Below, in pieces: positions 35,214 to 43,989 of a DNA stretch of 64,000 nt. The notes beneath the pieces were generated by a model. It ran no database searches, was not told where the DNA came from, and saw only the letters and a program-made list of their open reading frames with translations. The stretch covers positions 589,105 to 653,104 of the forward strand of contig JBBCIY010000005.1 of assembly GCA_037189645.1 (NCBI GenBank), written 5' to 3'. The first letter of the stretch is position 1. Each line of letters opens with the position of its first letter. The stretch comes from Taishania sp037189645 (GTDB taxonomy: Bacteria; Bacteroidota; Bacteroidia; Flavobacteriales_D; Crocinitomicaceae). A program made the translations under genes and the position numbers.

Positions 35214-35505
35214 ATAGTTTACATTAATTACACACGACGCCAATCGATACGACCAGCAAGGAACTTTTATGATTGCTAAATTATTAAAATCTCAAAATCT
35301 CCACCGTTTCATCAAAAAAAAAATCCTTTTTTTTTCAAAACGTCTTGTCCCGTTACACGGGTCATGCGTTGAAGCATATAGGAAGTACGGGAAGCAGTGA
35401 AAAATACATCGGGAATGTTGGTGTTGTTATTTCTTTTGGTATTATATTTGAATGACTTATATAAAAACCGGAAAGTGGGAATTGGCCGGTAATAACAATT
35501 AAACA
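35214..35505. other. Intergenic region with long A and T runs
   Basis: About 290 bases between divergent genes. It contains A10 and T9 runs around 35313-35337 and the plus-strand promoter box at 35443-35450; no gene or RNA is recognised. Confidence 0.45.
35443..35450 (+). promoter_or_regulatory. -7 promoter box of the duplicated-domain lipoprotein gene
   Basis: TATATTTG matches TAnnTTTG, 55 bases before the ATG at 35506. Confidence 0.5.
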
Positions 35506-36408
35506 ATGTATATGAGGTTTACAGCATTCATAATGACAGGGTTGATCCTGTTTTCCTGCGCAGCAAAAAAAAATGCTCCGGGAAAAGATGAAAAACAGGA
35601 AACAAAAGAAGCGGTTTCAGTACCAATGGAAACAATAAAGGTAAAAGCAACAACGGGAGAATTCGCAAAACACTCCGATCCTGTTATCAGCATTGATACG
35701 GTGGAAGTGAAAGGAAATACCCTATTCATCCACGTAAGCTACGGAGGAGGATGTGCAACACACGAGTTCGAAGTGATCGGAAGCCTTGCCATAGCGAAAT
35801 CGTATCCTCCTATCCGCTCATTGCAGCTGGTTCACAAAGCGAATGGCGATATGTGCAAGGCCATTGTCAGATCTGTCATCGAAGTCGACCTGGAAGATGT
35901 CGCTTACCAGAAGACGGACGGAAGCGAGATCTATTATACACTGGAAGGATGGGATCAACGGATCTATCACAAATACGCCGGTGAGAAACAACCTCAAAAG
36001 GAAAAAGTAAAAAGTGAAGCTGCGGGAAATGCCCCGGACCAGACGATCAAAGTGAAAGCACGCACAGGGGATTTTGAAAAAGAATCAGACCCGATCATGA
36101 GCATCAGTGCAGTAGAGGTCCGCGATAATATGATGTACATTGACCTGAGCTACGGAGGAGGGTGTAAAACACATACATTTGAAGTAATCGGAAGCACAGT
36201 CGTGGCGGAGTCCCATCCTCCGGTCCGCGCCATCCAGCTGGTTCACAAGGCAAATGGCGATCTATGCAGGGCCATTGTGCACCAACGCCTGGAAATAGCA
36301 TTGGAAAACATCGCGTACCAGCAGCGGGAAGGAAGTGAAATATACTATACACTTGAAGGCTGGGACGGAAGAATTTATCATAAATACGTGAGCAGCGAAA
36401 ACAAATAA
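35506..36408 (+). CDS. Lipoprotein with two tandem copies of an unrecognised domain
   Basis: A 300-residue lipoprotein: lipobox LFSC with cysteine 18. The mature protein is two copies of a ~115-residue domain (about 43-157 and 180-294) joined by a charged linker. By hand count 76 of about 115 positions are identical. Shared blocks are TIKVKA, SYGGGC-TH-FEVIGS, QLVHKANGD, C-AIV, and GSEIYYTLEGWD-RIYHKY; each copy keeps two cysteines that could form a disulfide. I do not recognise the domain. ATG at 35512 is an alternative start. The downstream genes follow within 30 bases, so an operon with the small protein and elbB is possible. Confidence 0.75.
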   Translation: MYMRFTAFIMTGLILFSCAAKKNAPGKDEKQETKEAVSVPMETIKVKATTGEFAKHSDPVISIDTVEVKGNTLFIHVSYGGGCATHEFEVIGSLAIAKSYPPIRSLQLVHKANGDMCKAIVRSVIEVDLEDVAYQKTDGSEIYYTLEGWDQRIYHKYAGEKQPQKEKVKSEAAGNAPDQTIKVKARTGDFEKESDPIMSISAVEVRDNMMYIDLSYGGGCKTHTFEVIGSTVVAESHPPVRAIQLVHKANGDLCRAIVHQRLEIALENIAYQQREGSEIYYTLEGWDGRIYHKYVSSENK

Positions 36409-36434
36409 TTAAGTAACCAAAATAAAAAACAACT

Positions 36435-36872
36435 ATGGATATTCAGTCTATTCTCAACAATCAGAATGTAAAAGACATTTTAAACAAGGTAGGTGTCAGT
36501 GAAGACAAACAGGAAAAAGTGATCGATCAGGCGGTGGACCTTCTGAAATCAAAAGCCTTGAGTGATCCCCAGGCCATCACGAGCCTGTTCTCATCCCAGC
36601 CCAATACAACTGCCGATAACAAATTCCAGTCGGGTTTGCAAAATGATTTCCTGAAAAATTTAGTTTCAAAAGTCGGCTTACCCGCTGACCTGGCTGAAAA
36701 GGTGTCTAGTTCCCTGCCTGACCTGCTGAAAAATTTTTCCGGCGGAAAAGGATTTGACCTCGGTTCTTTAACCGGAGTGCTGGACGCATTTTCGGGAAAT
36801 TCATCCGGTAAAGGCAAAAAAGGAAGTTCCGGAGGATTGGGAGGATTGATCACTAATTTTTTCAAGAAATAA
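36435..36872 (+). CDS. Small helical protein, DUF937/YidB-like
   Basis: A 145-residue protein with no signal peptide. The sequence IQSILNNQNVKDILNKVGVS, the alternation of short helices with LVSKVGLPADLAEKVSSSLP, and the Gly/Ser-rich C-terminal tail ending GLGGLITNFFKK recall DUF937/YidB-type proteins, of unknown function. The match is tentative. It lies between a lipoprotein gene and elbB with gaps of 26 and 14 bases. Confidence 0.6.
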   Translation: MDIQSILNNQNVKDILNKVGVSEDKQEKVIDQAVDLLKSKALSDPQAITSLFSSQPNTTADNKFQSGLQNDFLKNLVSKVGLPADLAEKVSSSLPDLLKNFSGGKGFDLGSLTGVLDAFSGNSSGKGKKGSSGGLGGLITNFFKK

Positions 36873-36886
36873 AAAACAACGAAATA

Positions 36887-37567
36887 ATGAAAGCAGGAAT
36901 TTTACTGTCAGGCTGCGGGGTATATGACGGAGCTGAAATACAGGAAGCCCTTTTTTCCATGCTCGCGGTCGAAGAAGCAGGCGGGGAAACCATCGCCATT
37001 TCCATCAATGACAACCAGCATCACGTTGTGAATCACCTGACCGGTGAAGAAATGAACGAATCGCGTAACATGATGGTAGAAGCGGCCCGGATAGCACGGG
37101 GCAATGTAAAGGACATCGACACGATTTCGATCAGCGAAATAGACGCTTTGATTATCCCGGGCGGTTTTGGAAGCGCAAAAAACCTGACCAACTGGGCGTT
37201 CGAAGGTCCCGCAGGAACGATCCATCCATCTGTAAAGAAGCTGATACAGGATCTTTTAAATGCCAAAAAGCCATTGGTTGCGTTGTGTGTAAGCCCGGTT
37301 GTAGTTGCGAAAGCACTGGAAGGTTCCGGGATTCATTCCAACCTGACAATCGGCTCAACAGCTGAGGGTTCTCCTTATGACATCACGGGGTTTTCCCAGG
37401 GTCTGGAAAGCGTTGGTGCAACAACTGAAATGAAAACAGTTCGTGAAATCAATATTGATACGAAAAATAAGATCATTACGGCTCCATGTTACATGATGGA
37501 TGCAAGTTTGCTGGAAGTGAGGAATAACATTCAGCAGGCTATCCGGGCATTAAAAGAATTGCTGTAA
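36887..37567 (+). CDS. elbB: ElbB-type glyoxalase/amidotransferase-like protein
   Basis: A 226-residue member of the DJ-1/PfpI class I glutamine amidotransferase-like superfamily. It begins MKAGILLSGCGVYDGAEIQE, contains NLTNWAFEG and IIPGGFGSAKNL, and has the elbow-cysteine segment ALCVSP. This is the pattern of ElbB (also called SCRP-27A or isoprenoid biosynthesis glyoxalase); glyoxalase III activity is reported for Escherichia coli ElbB, and the physiological role is uncertain. A strong bidirectional terminator follows. Confidence 0.9.
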   Translation: MKAGILLSGCGVYDGAEIQEALFSMLAVEEAGGETIAISINDNQHHVVNHLTGEEMNESRNMMVEAARIARGNVKDIDTISISEIDALIIPGGFGSAKNLTNWAFEGPAGTIHPSVKKLIQDLLNAKKPLVALCVSPVVVAKALEGSGIHSNLTIGSTAEGSPYDITGFSQGLESVGATTEMKTVREINIDTKNKIITAPCYMMDASLLEVRNNIQQAIRALKELL

Positions 37568-37590
37568 CGAAACAACAGCACTGATCTGAA

Positions 37591-37629
37591 AAAAAAGAGA
37601 CTCAAATACATCCATTGAGTCTCTTTTTT
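37591..37629. terminator. Bidirectional terminator between elbB and menB
   Basis: AAAAAAGAGACTCAA (37591-37605) pairs perfectly with TTGAGTCTCTTTTTT (37615-37629); flanking A and T runs let it stop transcription from both convergent genes. Confidence 0.88.
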
Positions 37630-37655
37630 GTATCGTATAAAGTTCGATCTGTTTT

Positions 37656-38489
37656 TTAAGGAAACTTCGGAAATCTGGAAAAGTCCCGCTGTCTTTTTTC
37701 CAAAAACGCATTTCTTCCTTCTACTGCTTCCTCGGTCATATAGATCAGGCGCGTTGCTTCTCCTGCATACACCTGTTGTCCAACCAGTCCGTCGTCAATC
37801 AGGTTGAATGCGAATTTCGCCATTTTAACCGCTGTCGGGCTTTTGGTGAGGATCTCCTGCCCCCACTCATACGCTGTCTGCTCCAGCTCATCGTGCGGAA
37901 CTACGGCATTCACCATTCCCATTTCAAACGCTTCCTGCGCGGAATAGGATTTCCCTAAAAAGAAGATTTCCCTGGCGCGTTTCTGTCCAACCTGCCGGGC
38001 AAGATAAGCAGATCCGAAACCACCATCAACGCTTGCCACATCCACATCTGTCTGCTTGAACACCGCGTGCTCCCGGCTCGCCAGTGTGAGGTCACAGACC
38101 ACATGCAGGCTGTGTCCGCCACCGACTGCCCAACCCGGAACAACAGCGATCACCACCTTGTTCATAAAACGGATCTGGCGCTGAACATCCAGTATATTGA
38201 AACGGTTGACACCGTCTTCTCCTTTGTAGCCTGTCGTTGAACGTACACGCTGGTCTCCTCCTGAACAGAATGCCCAGCCCCCGTCTTTTGGCGACGGGCC
38301 TTCACCGCTGATCAAAACCACCCCGATTTCCTGCGACTCATGGGCAATGATCAATGCCTCCAGCAATTCCGAAACGGTCTTCGGCCTGAAAGCATTGCGC
38401 ACTTCCGGACGGTTGAATGCTATCCGTGCGACACCGTTACACTTTTTAAATGTTATATCCTGATATTCTTTGATTGTTGTCCACTCCAT
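37656..38489 (-). CDS. menB: 1,4-dihydroxy-2-naphthoyl-CoA synthase
   Basis: A 277-residue crotonase-fold enzyme that closes the second ring in menaquinone synthesis. It carries the MenB features FNRPEVRNAFRP, the oxyanion-hole segments WAFCSGGDQ and GGHSLHVVCDL, and the catalytic-loop VDGGFGSAYLARQVG, with the conserved C-terminal ending RDFSRFP. Menaquinone is the usual quinone of this phylum. The other men genes are not in the window. The promoter box at 38504-38511 precedes it; the SPOR gene upstream ends 35 bases away. Confidence 0.95.
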   Translation of the reverse strand: MEWTTIKEYQDITFKKCNGVARIAFNRPEVRNAFRPKTVSELLEALIIAHESQEIGVVLISGEGPSPKDGGWAFCSGGDQRVRSTTGYKGEDGVNRFNILDVQRQIRFMNKVVIAVVPGWAVGGGHSLHVVCDLTLASREHAVFKQTDVDVASVDGGFGSAYLARQVGQKRAREIFFLGKSYSAQEAFEMGMVNAVVPHDELEQTAYEWGQEILTKSPTAVKMAKFAFNLIDDGLVGQQVYAGEATRLIYMTEEAVEGRNAFLEKRQRDFSRFPKFP

Positions 38490-38503
38490 TGTTCGTTTTT
38501 TGG

Positions 38504-38511
38504 CAAAAGTA
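38504..38511 (-). promoter_or_regulatory. -7 promoter box of menB
   Basis: TACTTTTG on the minus strand matches TAnnTTTG, 14 bases before the menB ATG at 38489. Confidence 0.55.
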
Positions 38512-38523
38512 GCAATTTTGCGG

Positions 38524-39759
38524 TCAATTCTTCACCCAATATTTTCCTATGCTCTGCAACTGCGACTGGTTCGCCCGGTATTCCTCCATTGAGCTGAACG
38601 ATGCAGCACTGACCGTATGCAATCCGCCATAAATTCCTATGATCTCAGCCGGGAATCCCTGTGATCTCAGCTTTTCGACCATACGTGCGGCATTTCCCTC
38701 CTCTCCAAAGGAACCGACAATCACCTGCACAGGAAGGCTTTTATCTACCCGGAGTCCGCCTGAAGACACCACAGGAACAGATTTTGGTTTCTCTTCTGCC
38801 TTCTTCTCTTCCGGTGCTGCTACCGGTTCGGAAACCGGCTCTTCTGTAACCGCTTCATTCGTTTCCTCTTCCCAGACCTCATTTTCTTCCGGCTCAGTAT
38901 TCTGCTCTTTCGTTAGTTCATCCTCCGCAGGGTTTTCTGTATCTTTCACTTCCTGTTTCCCGGATGAAGCCAGGAATGGAATCTTCTCTTTCAGGTCCTT
39001 GTAGTTGAACCCTACATAAGTAGCTCCACCCATAACGATCAATGCGATGAGCAACAACCACAATGTTCCGTTTCTGCGTGGTTTTTTATCCTTTTTCGTT
39101 TTTTCCAGGATCGGCTTCTTAGGCCGTTCCGGCTGGTAGTTGACCGGTGGTATATCCAGGTCATCATTCCATTGTTCCTCCTCAGTTACCGGGGCAGGCT
39201 GCACAGGCTCAGCGGGTACCATCAAAGGTTCATCCGGTTCGATCGTGATCACTTCCTCCTCTGCTTCCGTGTATGCTTCGCCGGTTTCCGCCACAATCTC
39301 CTCTGCTCTGTCCTGCACATCTTCAATCACTGCGTCCGGGACAATTTCTTCTGCCCTGACAGGCTGTTCCGGTACAATGTCCTGCACTTCCTCCTGTTTC
39401 TCCACTTCGGGAACAACCACCGGTTCCGTTTCCTCAACAGGCTCTTTCTGCATTGAAGAAAACTGGATTTCACCGGATGCGTCTTTGGAGAAATGCCCCA
39501 ATCCATCCACCTTGAATGCCCCTCCGTTCGCTATTGCAGCAATGATCTCTTCCACGTACCTGTCAATCTTTTCTTTCGCAGTATCCGGTTCTATATTTTC
39601 CTGCCGGGCGATGTACCTGACCAATGTTCCGTCATTGTGCTTTAAGTAGGACATGAACATCAGTTCATTCGTCGCCCTGTTGACAACGGTCAATGCACCC
39701 AGCCCGGGGATTATAACGGTGTTTTCTTCTTTAAAAAGTTCAATCAGATACTTGTTCAT
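38524..39759 (-). CDS. HU-CCDC81 and SPOR domain protein
   Basis: A 411-residue protein. Residues 1-105 are an HU-related (HU-CCDC81) domain: NTVIIPGLGALTVVNRATN and NGGAFKVDGLGHFSKD. A long acidic, V/E/P-rich stretch (about 110-215) follows, then a membrane helix at about 233-250 (LWLLLIALIVMGGATYVGF), a second acidic linker, and a C-terminal SPOR domain (about 338-411; VQVIVGSFGEEGNAARMVEK). SPOR domains bind denuded peptidoglycan at division sites. The order implies a cytoplasmic HU-like head and periplasmic SPOR; this architecture is typical of Bacteroidota cell-division proteins. The upstream MBL gene ends 14 bases away. Confidence 0.88.
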   Translation of the reverse strand: MNKYLIELFKEENTVIIPGLGALTVVNRATNELMFMSYLKHNDGTLVRYIARQENIEPDTAKEKIDRYVEEIIAAIANGGAFKVDGLGHFSKDASGEIQFSSMQKEPVEETEPVVVPEVEKQEEVQDIVPEQPVRAEEIVPDAVIEDVQDRAEEIVAETGEAYTEAEEEVITIEPDEPLMVPAEPVQPAPVTEEEQWNDDLDIPPVNYQPERPKKPILEKTKKDKKPRRNGTLWLLLIALIVMGGATYVGFNYKDLKEKIPFLASSGKQEVKDTENPAEDELTKEQNTEPEENEVWEEETNEAVTEEPVSEPVAAPEEKKAEEKPKSVPVVSSGGLRVDKSLPVQVIVGSFGEEGNAARMVEKLRSQGFPAEIIGIYGGLHTVSAASFSSMEEYRANQSQLQSIGKYWVKN

Positions 39760-39773
39760 AGTAATAGTTTTAG

Positions 39774-40631
39774 TTAACTAAATAATTCATCCAACGAAAA
39801 CGTTTGATCCAGCCGGATTCCTTTTTCGGTCGTCTGTAAGGTACATATTTCATTCACGCTATCGTGCTCCAGAAACAGGTAGAACCCGTTTTCCACCGCT
39901 GTTTTGAGAAATTTCTCTTTCTCCGTCAGTGTGATCAACGGGCGGGTGTCATACCCCATCACATACGGCAACGGAATGTGCCCCGTACTGGGCAGCAGGT
40001 CTGCCATGAACACCAGTGTTTTTCCCTGGTACCTGATATGAGGGATCATCATGCTTTCGGTATGTCCGTCCACGAACAATACGTCGAACCCGGGAAAAAC
40101 GTTCTGCGTATAATCTCCGGTTCTTTCCACGAATTTCAGCTGTCCGCTTTCCTGTATCGGGAGGATATTCTCCGTTAAAAAAGATGCTTTTTCACGTGGG
40201 TTCGGCTCCGTCGCCCACTTCCAGTGATTTTCAGTACTCCAGTACACCGCATTTTTAAACACAGGCTCAAATCCCGTGCGGTCTTTGTTCCATCGGATCG
40301 CTCCTCCACAGTGATCAAAATGCAGGTGTGACAAAAACACATCCGTCACATCATCCGCATGAAACCCATATTTTTTAAGATTACCGTGCAATGAATCATC
40401 GCCATGCAGGTAATAATGAGAAAAGAATTTTTCGCTCTGCTTATCACCAATTCCCGCATCGATCAGGATCAACCGGTTTCCGTCTTCGATCAGGAGGCTT
40501 CTCATTGACCAGTCGCACATATTGTTTTCATCCGCCGGATTCGTTTTTGACCAGATGGATTTGGGAACAACACCAAACATCGCTCCTCCGTCCAACTTGA
40601 AATTTCCGGTATTCAATGGGTAAATTTTCAT
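39774..40631 (-). CDS. MBL-fold metallo-hydrolase
   Basis: A 285-residue metallo-beta-lactamase-fold hydrolase. Metal ligands are in SHLHFDHCGGA (HxHxDH), a histidine in VDGHTES, and an aspartate in VFMADLLPS. The layout, with a leading DGGAMFGVVPKSIW and ILIDAGIGDKQ, is that of lactonase-like/quorum-quenching-type members, but the substrate is unknown. It is transcribed ahead of the SPOR gene with a 14-base gap and is divergent from the lipoprotein hydrolase gene. Confidence 0.88.
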   Translation of the reverse strand: MKIYPLNTGNFKLDGGAMFGVVPKSIWSKTNPADENNMCDWSMRSLLIEDGNRLILIDAGIGDKQSEKFFSHYYLHGDDSLHGNLKKYGFHADDVTDVFLSHLHFDHCGGAIRWNKDRTGFEPVFKNAVYWSTENHWKWATEPNPREKASFLTENILPIQESGQLKFVERTGDYTQNVFPGFDVLFVDGHTESMMIPHIRYQGKTLVFMADLLPSTGHIPLPYVMGYDTRPLITLTEKEKFLKTAVENGFYLFLEHDSVNEICTLQTTEKGIRLDQTFSLDELFS

Positions 40632-40857
40632 TGCGGTTCATTAAAAGTGTTTGCCAGACAAATATGCAATTTTTTTCTGACAACTGAGTGAATCTCCATG
40701 ACAACTTATCCTATACCTGCTGCCAATGAATATTCATAAAAATACGGGTCAAAACCTCCGGGATGAATGGTCATCCGATCCGTCGGCAAGTATCCTGCCT
40801 GATCATTTCCTTTTTGATAAACATCCGCTATTTTTTAGAACATTGCTATATATTTTA

Positions 40858-40865
40858 TACCTTTA
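40858..40865 (+). promoter_or_regulatory. Near-consensus promoter box of the lipoprotein hydrolase gene
   Basis: TACCTTTA (one mismatch to TAnnTTTG) lies 22 bases before the ATG at 40888 and supports that start. Confidence 0.45.
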
Positions 40866-40887
40866 CTTTATTAAAACTGAATCGCAA

Positions 40888-41742
40888 ATGAGGCACTTAT
40901 ATTTCATCGGGCTGATCTTACTCGCGGCGGCAACCGGGGTAACTTCCTGTAAGAAGAAAAAGGACGATACGCTGGTTAAATCCGAGACAGCGCATAACAT
41001 CAGCTACGGAACGGATTCCCGCAACGTCATGGATATCTATTTGCCGGAAAACAGAAGCGTTGACTCGACCAAAGTAATGGTCCTCATCCACGGAGGAGGA
41101 TGGACATCGGGGAACAAAAGTGATATGGGAGGGTATATCACCCGCCTTCAAAGCGAACTGCCCAACTACGCGGTCGTCAACATCAACTACAGGTTGTGCA
41201 GCAGTGATCCTTATACCAACGGCTTTCCGGCACAGGAACTGGACGTGAAACTTGCCGTTGATTTTATAAAGTCAATGACACCTCAGTGGAAGGTTTCGAA
41301 CAACATTACGCTGATCGGGATGAGCGCCGGAGCGCATTTATCGCTGCTCCAGGCATACAAGCACAACGAAGACGGGTCTGTCAAAGCTGTCGCTGCTTTC
41401 TTTCCTCCTACACAGCTTGCGGAAGGATACGATGATCTCCCCTTGTCCAAAGCACTGATAGAGCTGGTGACAGGAGGAACTCCAAGCGAAGTTCCCGAAG
41501 TTTACTATGAATCAAGCCCGGTCAACTATACCGGAACAGCCATTCCGACCATCCTGTTTCACGGTACAAACGATATGGTTGTTCCACATGAGCAGAGTCT
41601 GTGGCTCAGGGATTCTCTGGTCAGCAACGGAAAAATTGTTGAAATGGTGACGTATCCCGGACAAGGACATGGTTTTGTGAACGCGAAATACGAGGATGCC
41701 ATTCAGAAGATCGGTGCATTCTTCAGGACACATAACCCATAA
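40888..41742 (+). CDS. Alpha/beta hydrolase lipoprotein (esterase-like)
   Basis: A 284-residue lipoprotein from ATG at 40888: signal MRHLYFIGLILLAAATGVTS with cysteine 21. The body is a BD-FAE/esterase-lipase-type alpha/beta hydrolase: oxyanion loop VLIHGGGWTSGNKS, nucleophile elbow GMSAGAH, a candidate acid D in FHGTNDMVVP, and catalytic histidine in GQGHGF. It likely cleaves an ester at the cell surface. The frame open to 40726 is rejected because the added N-terminus would bury the signal peptide. Confidence 0.85.
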   Translation: MRHLYFIGLILLAAATGVTSCKKKKDDTLVKSETAHNISYGTDSRNVMDIYLPENRSVDSTKVMVLIHGGGWTSGNKSDMGGYITRLQSELPNYAVVNINYRLCSSDPYTNGFPAQELDVKLAVDFIKSMTPQWKVSNNITLIGMSAGAHLSLLQAYKHNEDGSVKAVAAFFPPTQLAEGYDDLPLSKALIELVTGGTPSEVPEVYYESSPVNYTGTAIPTILFHGTNDMVVPHEQSLWLRDSLVSNGKIVEMVTYPGQGHGFVNAKYEDAIQKIGAFFRTHNP

Positions 41743-41803
41743 CAGAGCGGGATAGCTTTACAAAGTTAAGAAAATTTAATCCCTCAACTGTTTCCGTATT
41801 TTT

Positions 41804-41811
41804 TACCTTTG
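41804..41811 (+). promoter_or_regulatory. -7 promoter box of the cysteine desulfurase gene
   Basis: TACCTTTG matches TAnnTTTG; the ATG at 41822 begins 10 bases after it, so the 5' leader would be only a few bases. Confidence 0.6.
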
Positions 41812-41821
41812 CAAAAAAAGT

Positions 41822-42970
41822 ATGATCATGCAGGTTTATTTAGACAATGCCGCTACTACTCCGATGGCCAGTGAAGTAATTGATGTCATGGTTTCCGCAA
41901 TGCAGGAACATTTCGGTAATCCTTCTTCCACGCACGCATTCGGAAGAAAGTCGAAAGCACTGCTGGAAAATTCCCGCAGGACGGTAGCCCGCCTGCTGAA
42001 TTGCGAACCTTCTGAAATCATCTTTACCAGCGGGGGAACCGAAGCCGATAATATGGCGATCAATTCTTCCGTGCATTTGTTTGGTGTTACAAGAATCATC
42101 ACCACTCCTTTAGAACACCACGCTGTAGGGCATACCATAGAAGCATTGCAAAAAAATGAGAACGTGGAACTGGCATACGTCAGAACAGATGCGTGCGGGT
42201 TAGTAGACCTTCACCACCTGGAGGAGCTTCTTTCCGATCCGTCAAAAAAGACACTTGTTTCGCTGATGCATGCCAACAACGAGATCGGGACTTTGCTGCC
42301 GTTAAAAGAAGTAAGCGGATTGTGCCGGAAATACAACGCATTGTTCCATTCCGATACCGTGCAGACAATGGGACACTACCCTTTTGACCTGAAAGACCTC
42401 GACATTGATTTCATCACTTGCGCAGCTCACAAATTCCACGGGCCAAAAGGTTCCGGTTTTCTTTACTGCAATAAAAAAGTACGGGTTGAGAACCTGATTC
42501 ACGGTGGAAGCCAGGAACGGGGATTACGCGGAGGAACCGAAAACCTGTACGGGATTGCGGGACTGGCCAAAGCAATGGAATTGGCTTATGAAGATGTCGA
42601 AGGACATCAGAAACATGTTCAAAGCCTGAAATCACATATGATCCTGCAGCTGCGGGAACTCTTTCCCGATGTAGGCTTCCACGGTTCCATCGACCCGGAA
42701 CAATCACTTTATACCGTGCTGAATGTCAAGCTTCCTGCGACAGAGAAGTCAGGAATGCTGCTGTTTACACTCGACCTGAAAGGGGTTGCTGCAAGCGGCG
42801 GAAGTGCCTGCACATCAGGAGCGAATAAGGGTTCACATGTACTGGAAGGGATCAACGCGGATCTGTCAAGACCGAATGTACGTTTCTCTTTTTCACGGTT
42901 TACGACCAGAGAGGACATTGATTACGCGGTGGAAAAATTGTCGGAGATCTACGAAAGAACGTTGGTTTAA
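41822..42970 (+). CDS. Cysteine desulfurase (NifS/IscS-type)
   Basis: A 382-residue PLP enzyme that takes sulfur from cysteine for Fe-S clusters or thiolation. VYLDNAATTPM starts the fold; the PLP lysine is K204 in AAHKFHGPKG; the sulfur-carrying cysteine is C330 in ASGGSACTSG. The extended Cys loop is the IscS/NifS (group I) type. ATG at 41828 is an alternative. It stands alone with no iscU, sufB or dnd gene beside it; a role as the DndA sulfur donor for phosphorothioation is possible but unsupported. Confidence 0.9.
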   Translation: MIMQVYLDNAATTPMASEVIDVMVSAMQEHFGNPSSTHAFGRKSKALLENSRRTVARLLNCEPSEIIFTSGGTEADNMAINSSVHLFGVTRIITTPLEHHAVGHTIEALQKNENVELAYVRTDACGLVDLHHLEELLSDPSKKTLVSLMHANNEIGTLLPLKEVSGLCRKYNALFHSDTVQTMGHYPFDLKDLDIDFITCAAHKFHGPKGSGFLYCNKKVRVENLIHGGSQERGLRGGTENLYGIAGLAKAMELAYEDVEGHQKHVQSLKSHMILQLRELFPDVGFHGSIDPEQSLYTVLNVKLPATEKSGMLLFTLDLKGVAASGGSACTSGANKGSHVLEGINADLSRPNVRFSFSRFTTREDIDYAVEKLSEIYERTLV

Positions 42971-43081
42971 TTTTTCAGATTTCCGTGGCAACAGTTATCT
43001 ATCCCGGCCTCTCGTTGAGAAAAGAAGGGTAATTGCAGTTTTTAAGCTAATTTTCAAAACCTTACATTCAGGCAGCAGCGA

Positions 43082-43987
43082 TCACTTCTGCAATATTCTC
43101 CACCTTACCTCATCTAGCCTTGTTTTTATTTTCTGCCAGGTATTTTTCCCTTCCAGGTTCAAATAATTGCGTGTGAAAATACTCGGGTTCAGCATCCATT
43201 TTATGGCTCTTTGGGGAAATGGCAATGTACCGTAAGGGAATTTTTTCAATTCAAAATGCGGTTTCAGCTGCGGATAGATATTTTTAAAAAAATCGGTTCG
43301 GTTGTGTTTGTAAAAATCATTGTTCCGGGGGACCAGCACATCCATCCCGATGTGGAAGGTCAGGTGAGCATCCGGGATATAGAGCGGGTTCTGAGCGAAA
43401 GAAAAAATGTTGTGGACCAGCGTCGCCTCCAGGAAAGAGATCCCGACACAAATATTCCCCAGGATGAACCGGTCCAGCAATTCCGTCTTCATCACGAAAC
43501 AATCAAATCCCGGATGAGATTTCCCCATATCGGAGTACATCAACGGCAGCTCTCCGATCGTTTTATACCGGTCTGAAATACGCCTGCGGTTGATCACCAG
43601 CGCGTCATGTCCTTTCTCCAGGTACAACAGTACCGCATCGTAAAAGTAAGGCATCAATGCGATGTCCATATTGGTGAAAATGACATAATCGGGGTTGCCG
43701 GTCTCCTTTACTTTCGCCAGAATATCGGCTATCAGCGGCAGTTTTCGCTTTTTCAGCTTTGGGTTCACATCCAGGACAGAACGCTCCAGGTTGGACAGCA
43801 CCCGGAACCCGTCGGGAATGATTTCCTTATCTTCCTCGAATTGAGTTGTGTACAGTTCAATCTGATCGCTGAACGGGGAATTACGTTTAGACCTTAACAT
43901 TGTTTCAAAAGTTACAGGCTGCGCAACGTGTAAATCCGATTTTTCGTTTACCTTTACGGGATTAATGATATGTGCTACACGGATCAA
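43082..43987 (-). CDS. Glycosyltransferase-like protein at the edge of the polysaccharide locus
   Basis: A 301-residue protein with no firm family match. The start is TTG at 43987, which preserves the plausible N-terminus MIRVAHIINPVKVNEKSDLH; the first ATG would remove 30 residues. PDYVIFTNMDIALMPYFYDA places an acidic DxD-like motif at the end of a hydrophobic strand, as in GT-A glycosyltransferases, and the position next to the surface polysaccharide genes agrees. It is divergent from the transaminase gene by 2 bases, which shares its start region and promoter. Confidence 0.55.
   Translation of the reverse strand: MIRVAHIINPVKVNEKSDLHVAQPVTFETMLRSKRNSPFSDQIELYTTQFEEDKEIIPDGFRVLSNLERSVLDVNPKLKKRKLPLIADILAKVKETGNPDYVIFTNMDIALMPYFYDAVLLYLEKGHDALVINRRRISDRYKTIGELPLMYSDMGKSHPGFDCFVMKTELLDRFILGNICVGISFLEATLVHNIFSFAQNPLYIPDAHLTFHIGMDVLVPRNNDFYKHNRTDFFKNIYPQLKPHFELKKFPYGTLPFPQRAIKWMLNPSIFTRNYLNLEGKNTWQKIKTRLDEVRWRILQK
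43949..43956 (+). promoter_or_regulatory. Candidate promoter box of the polysaccharide operon
   Basis: TACCTTTA, one mismatch to TAnnTTTG, 33 bases before the ATG at 43990; it lies inside the divergent gene's coding region. Confidence 0.4.
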
Positions 43988-43989
43988 TT

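Noticed and set aside
35312..35338. A10/T9 run pair as a terminator or structural element
   Set aside because: Simple homopolymers with no stable GC stem; position upstream of both divergent genes does not suit a terminator.
40726..40887. Extended N-terminus of the alpha/beta hydrolase
   Set aside because: The added residues would precede a clear lipoprotein signal peptide, and a promoter box lies within them.
41822..42970. Cysteine desulfurase as DndA, the sulfur donor for the dpt system
   Set aside because: It is 35 kb away from dptF, has its own promoter and looks like a housekeeping IscS/NifS enzyme. A shared role cannot be excluded but nothing in the sequence shows it.
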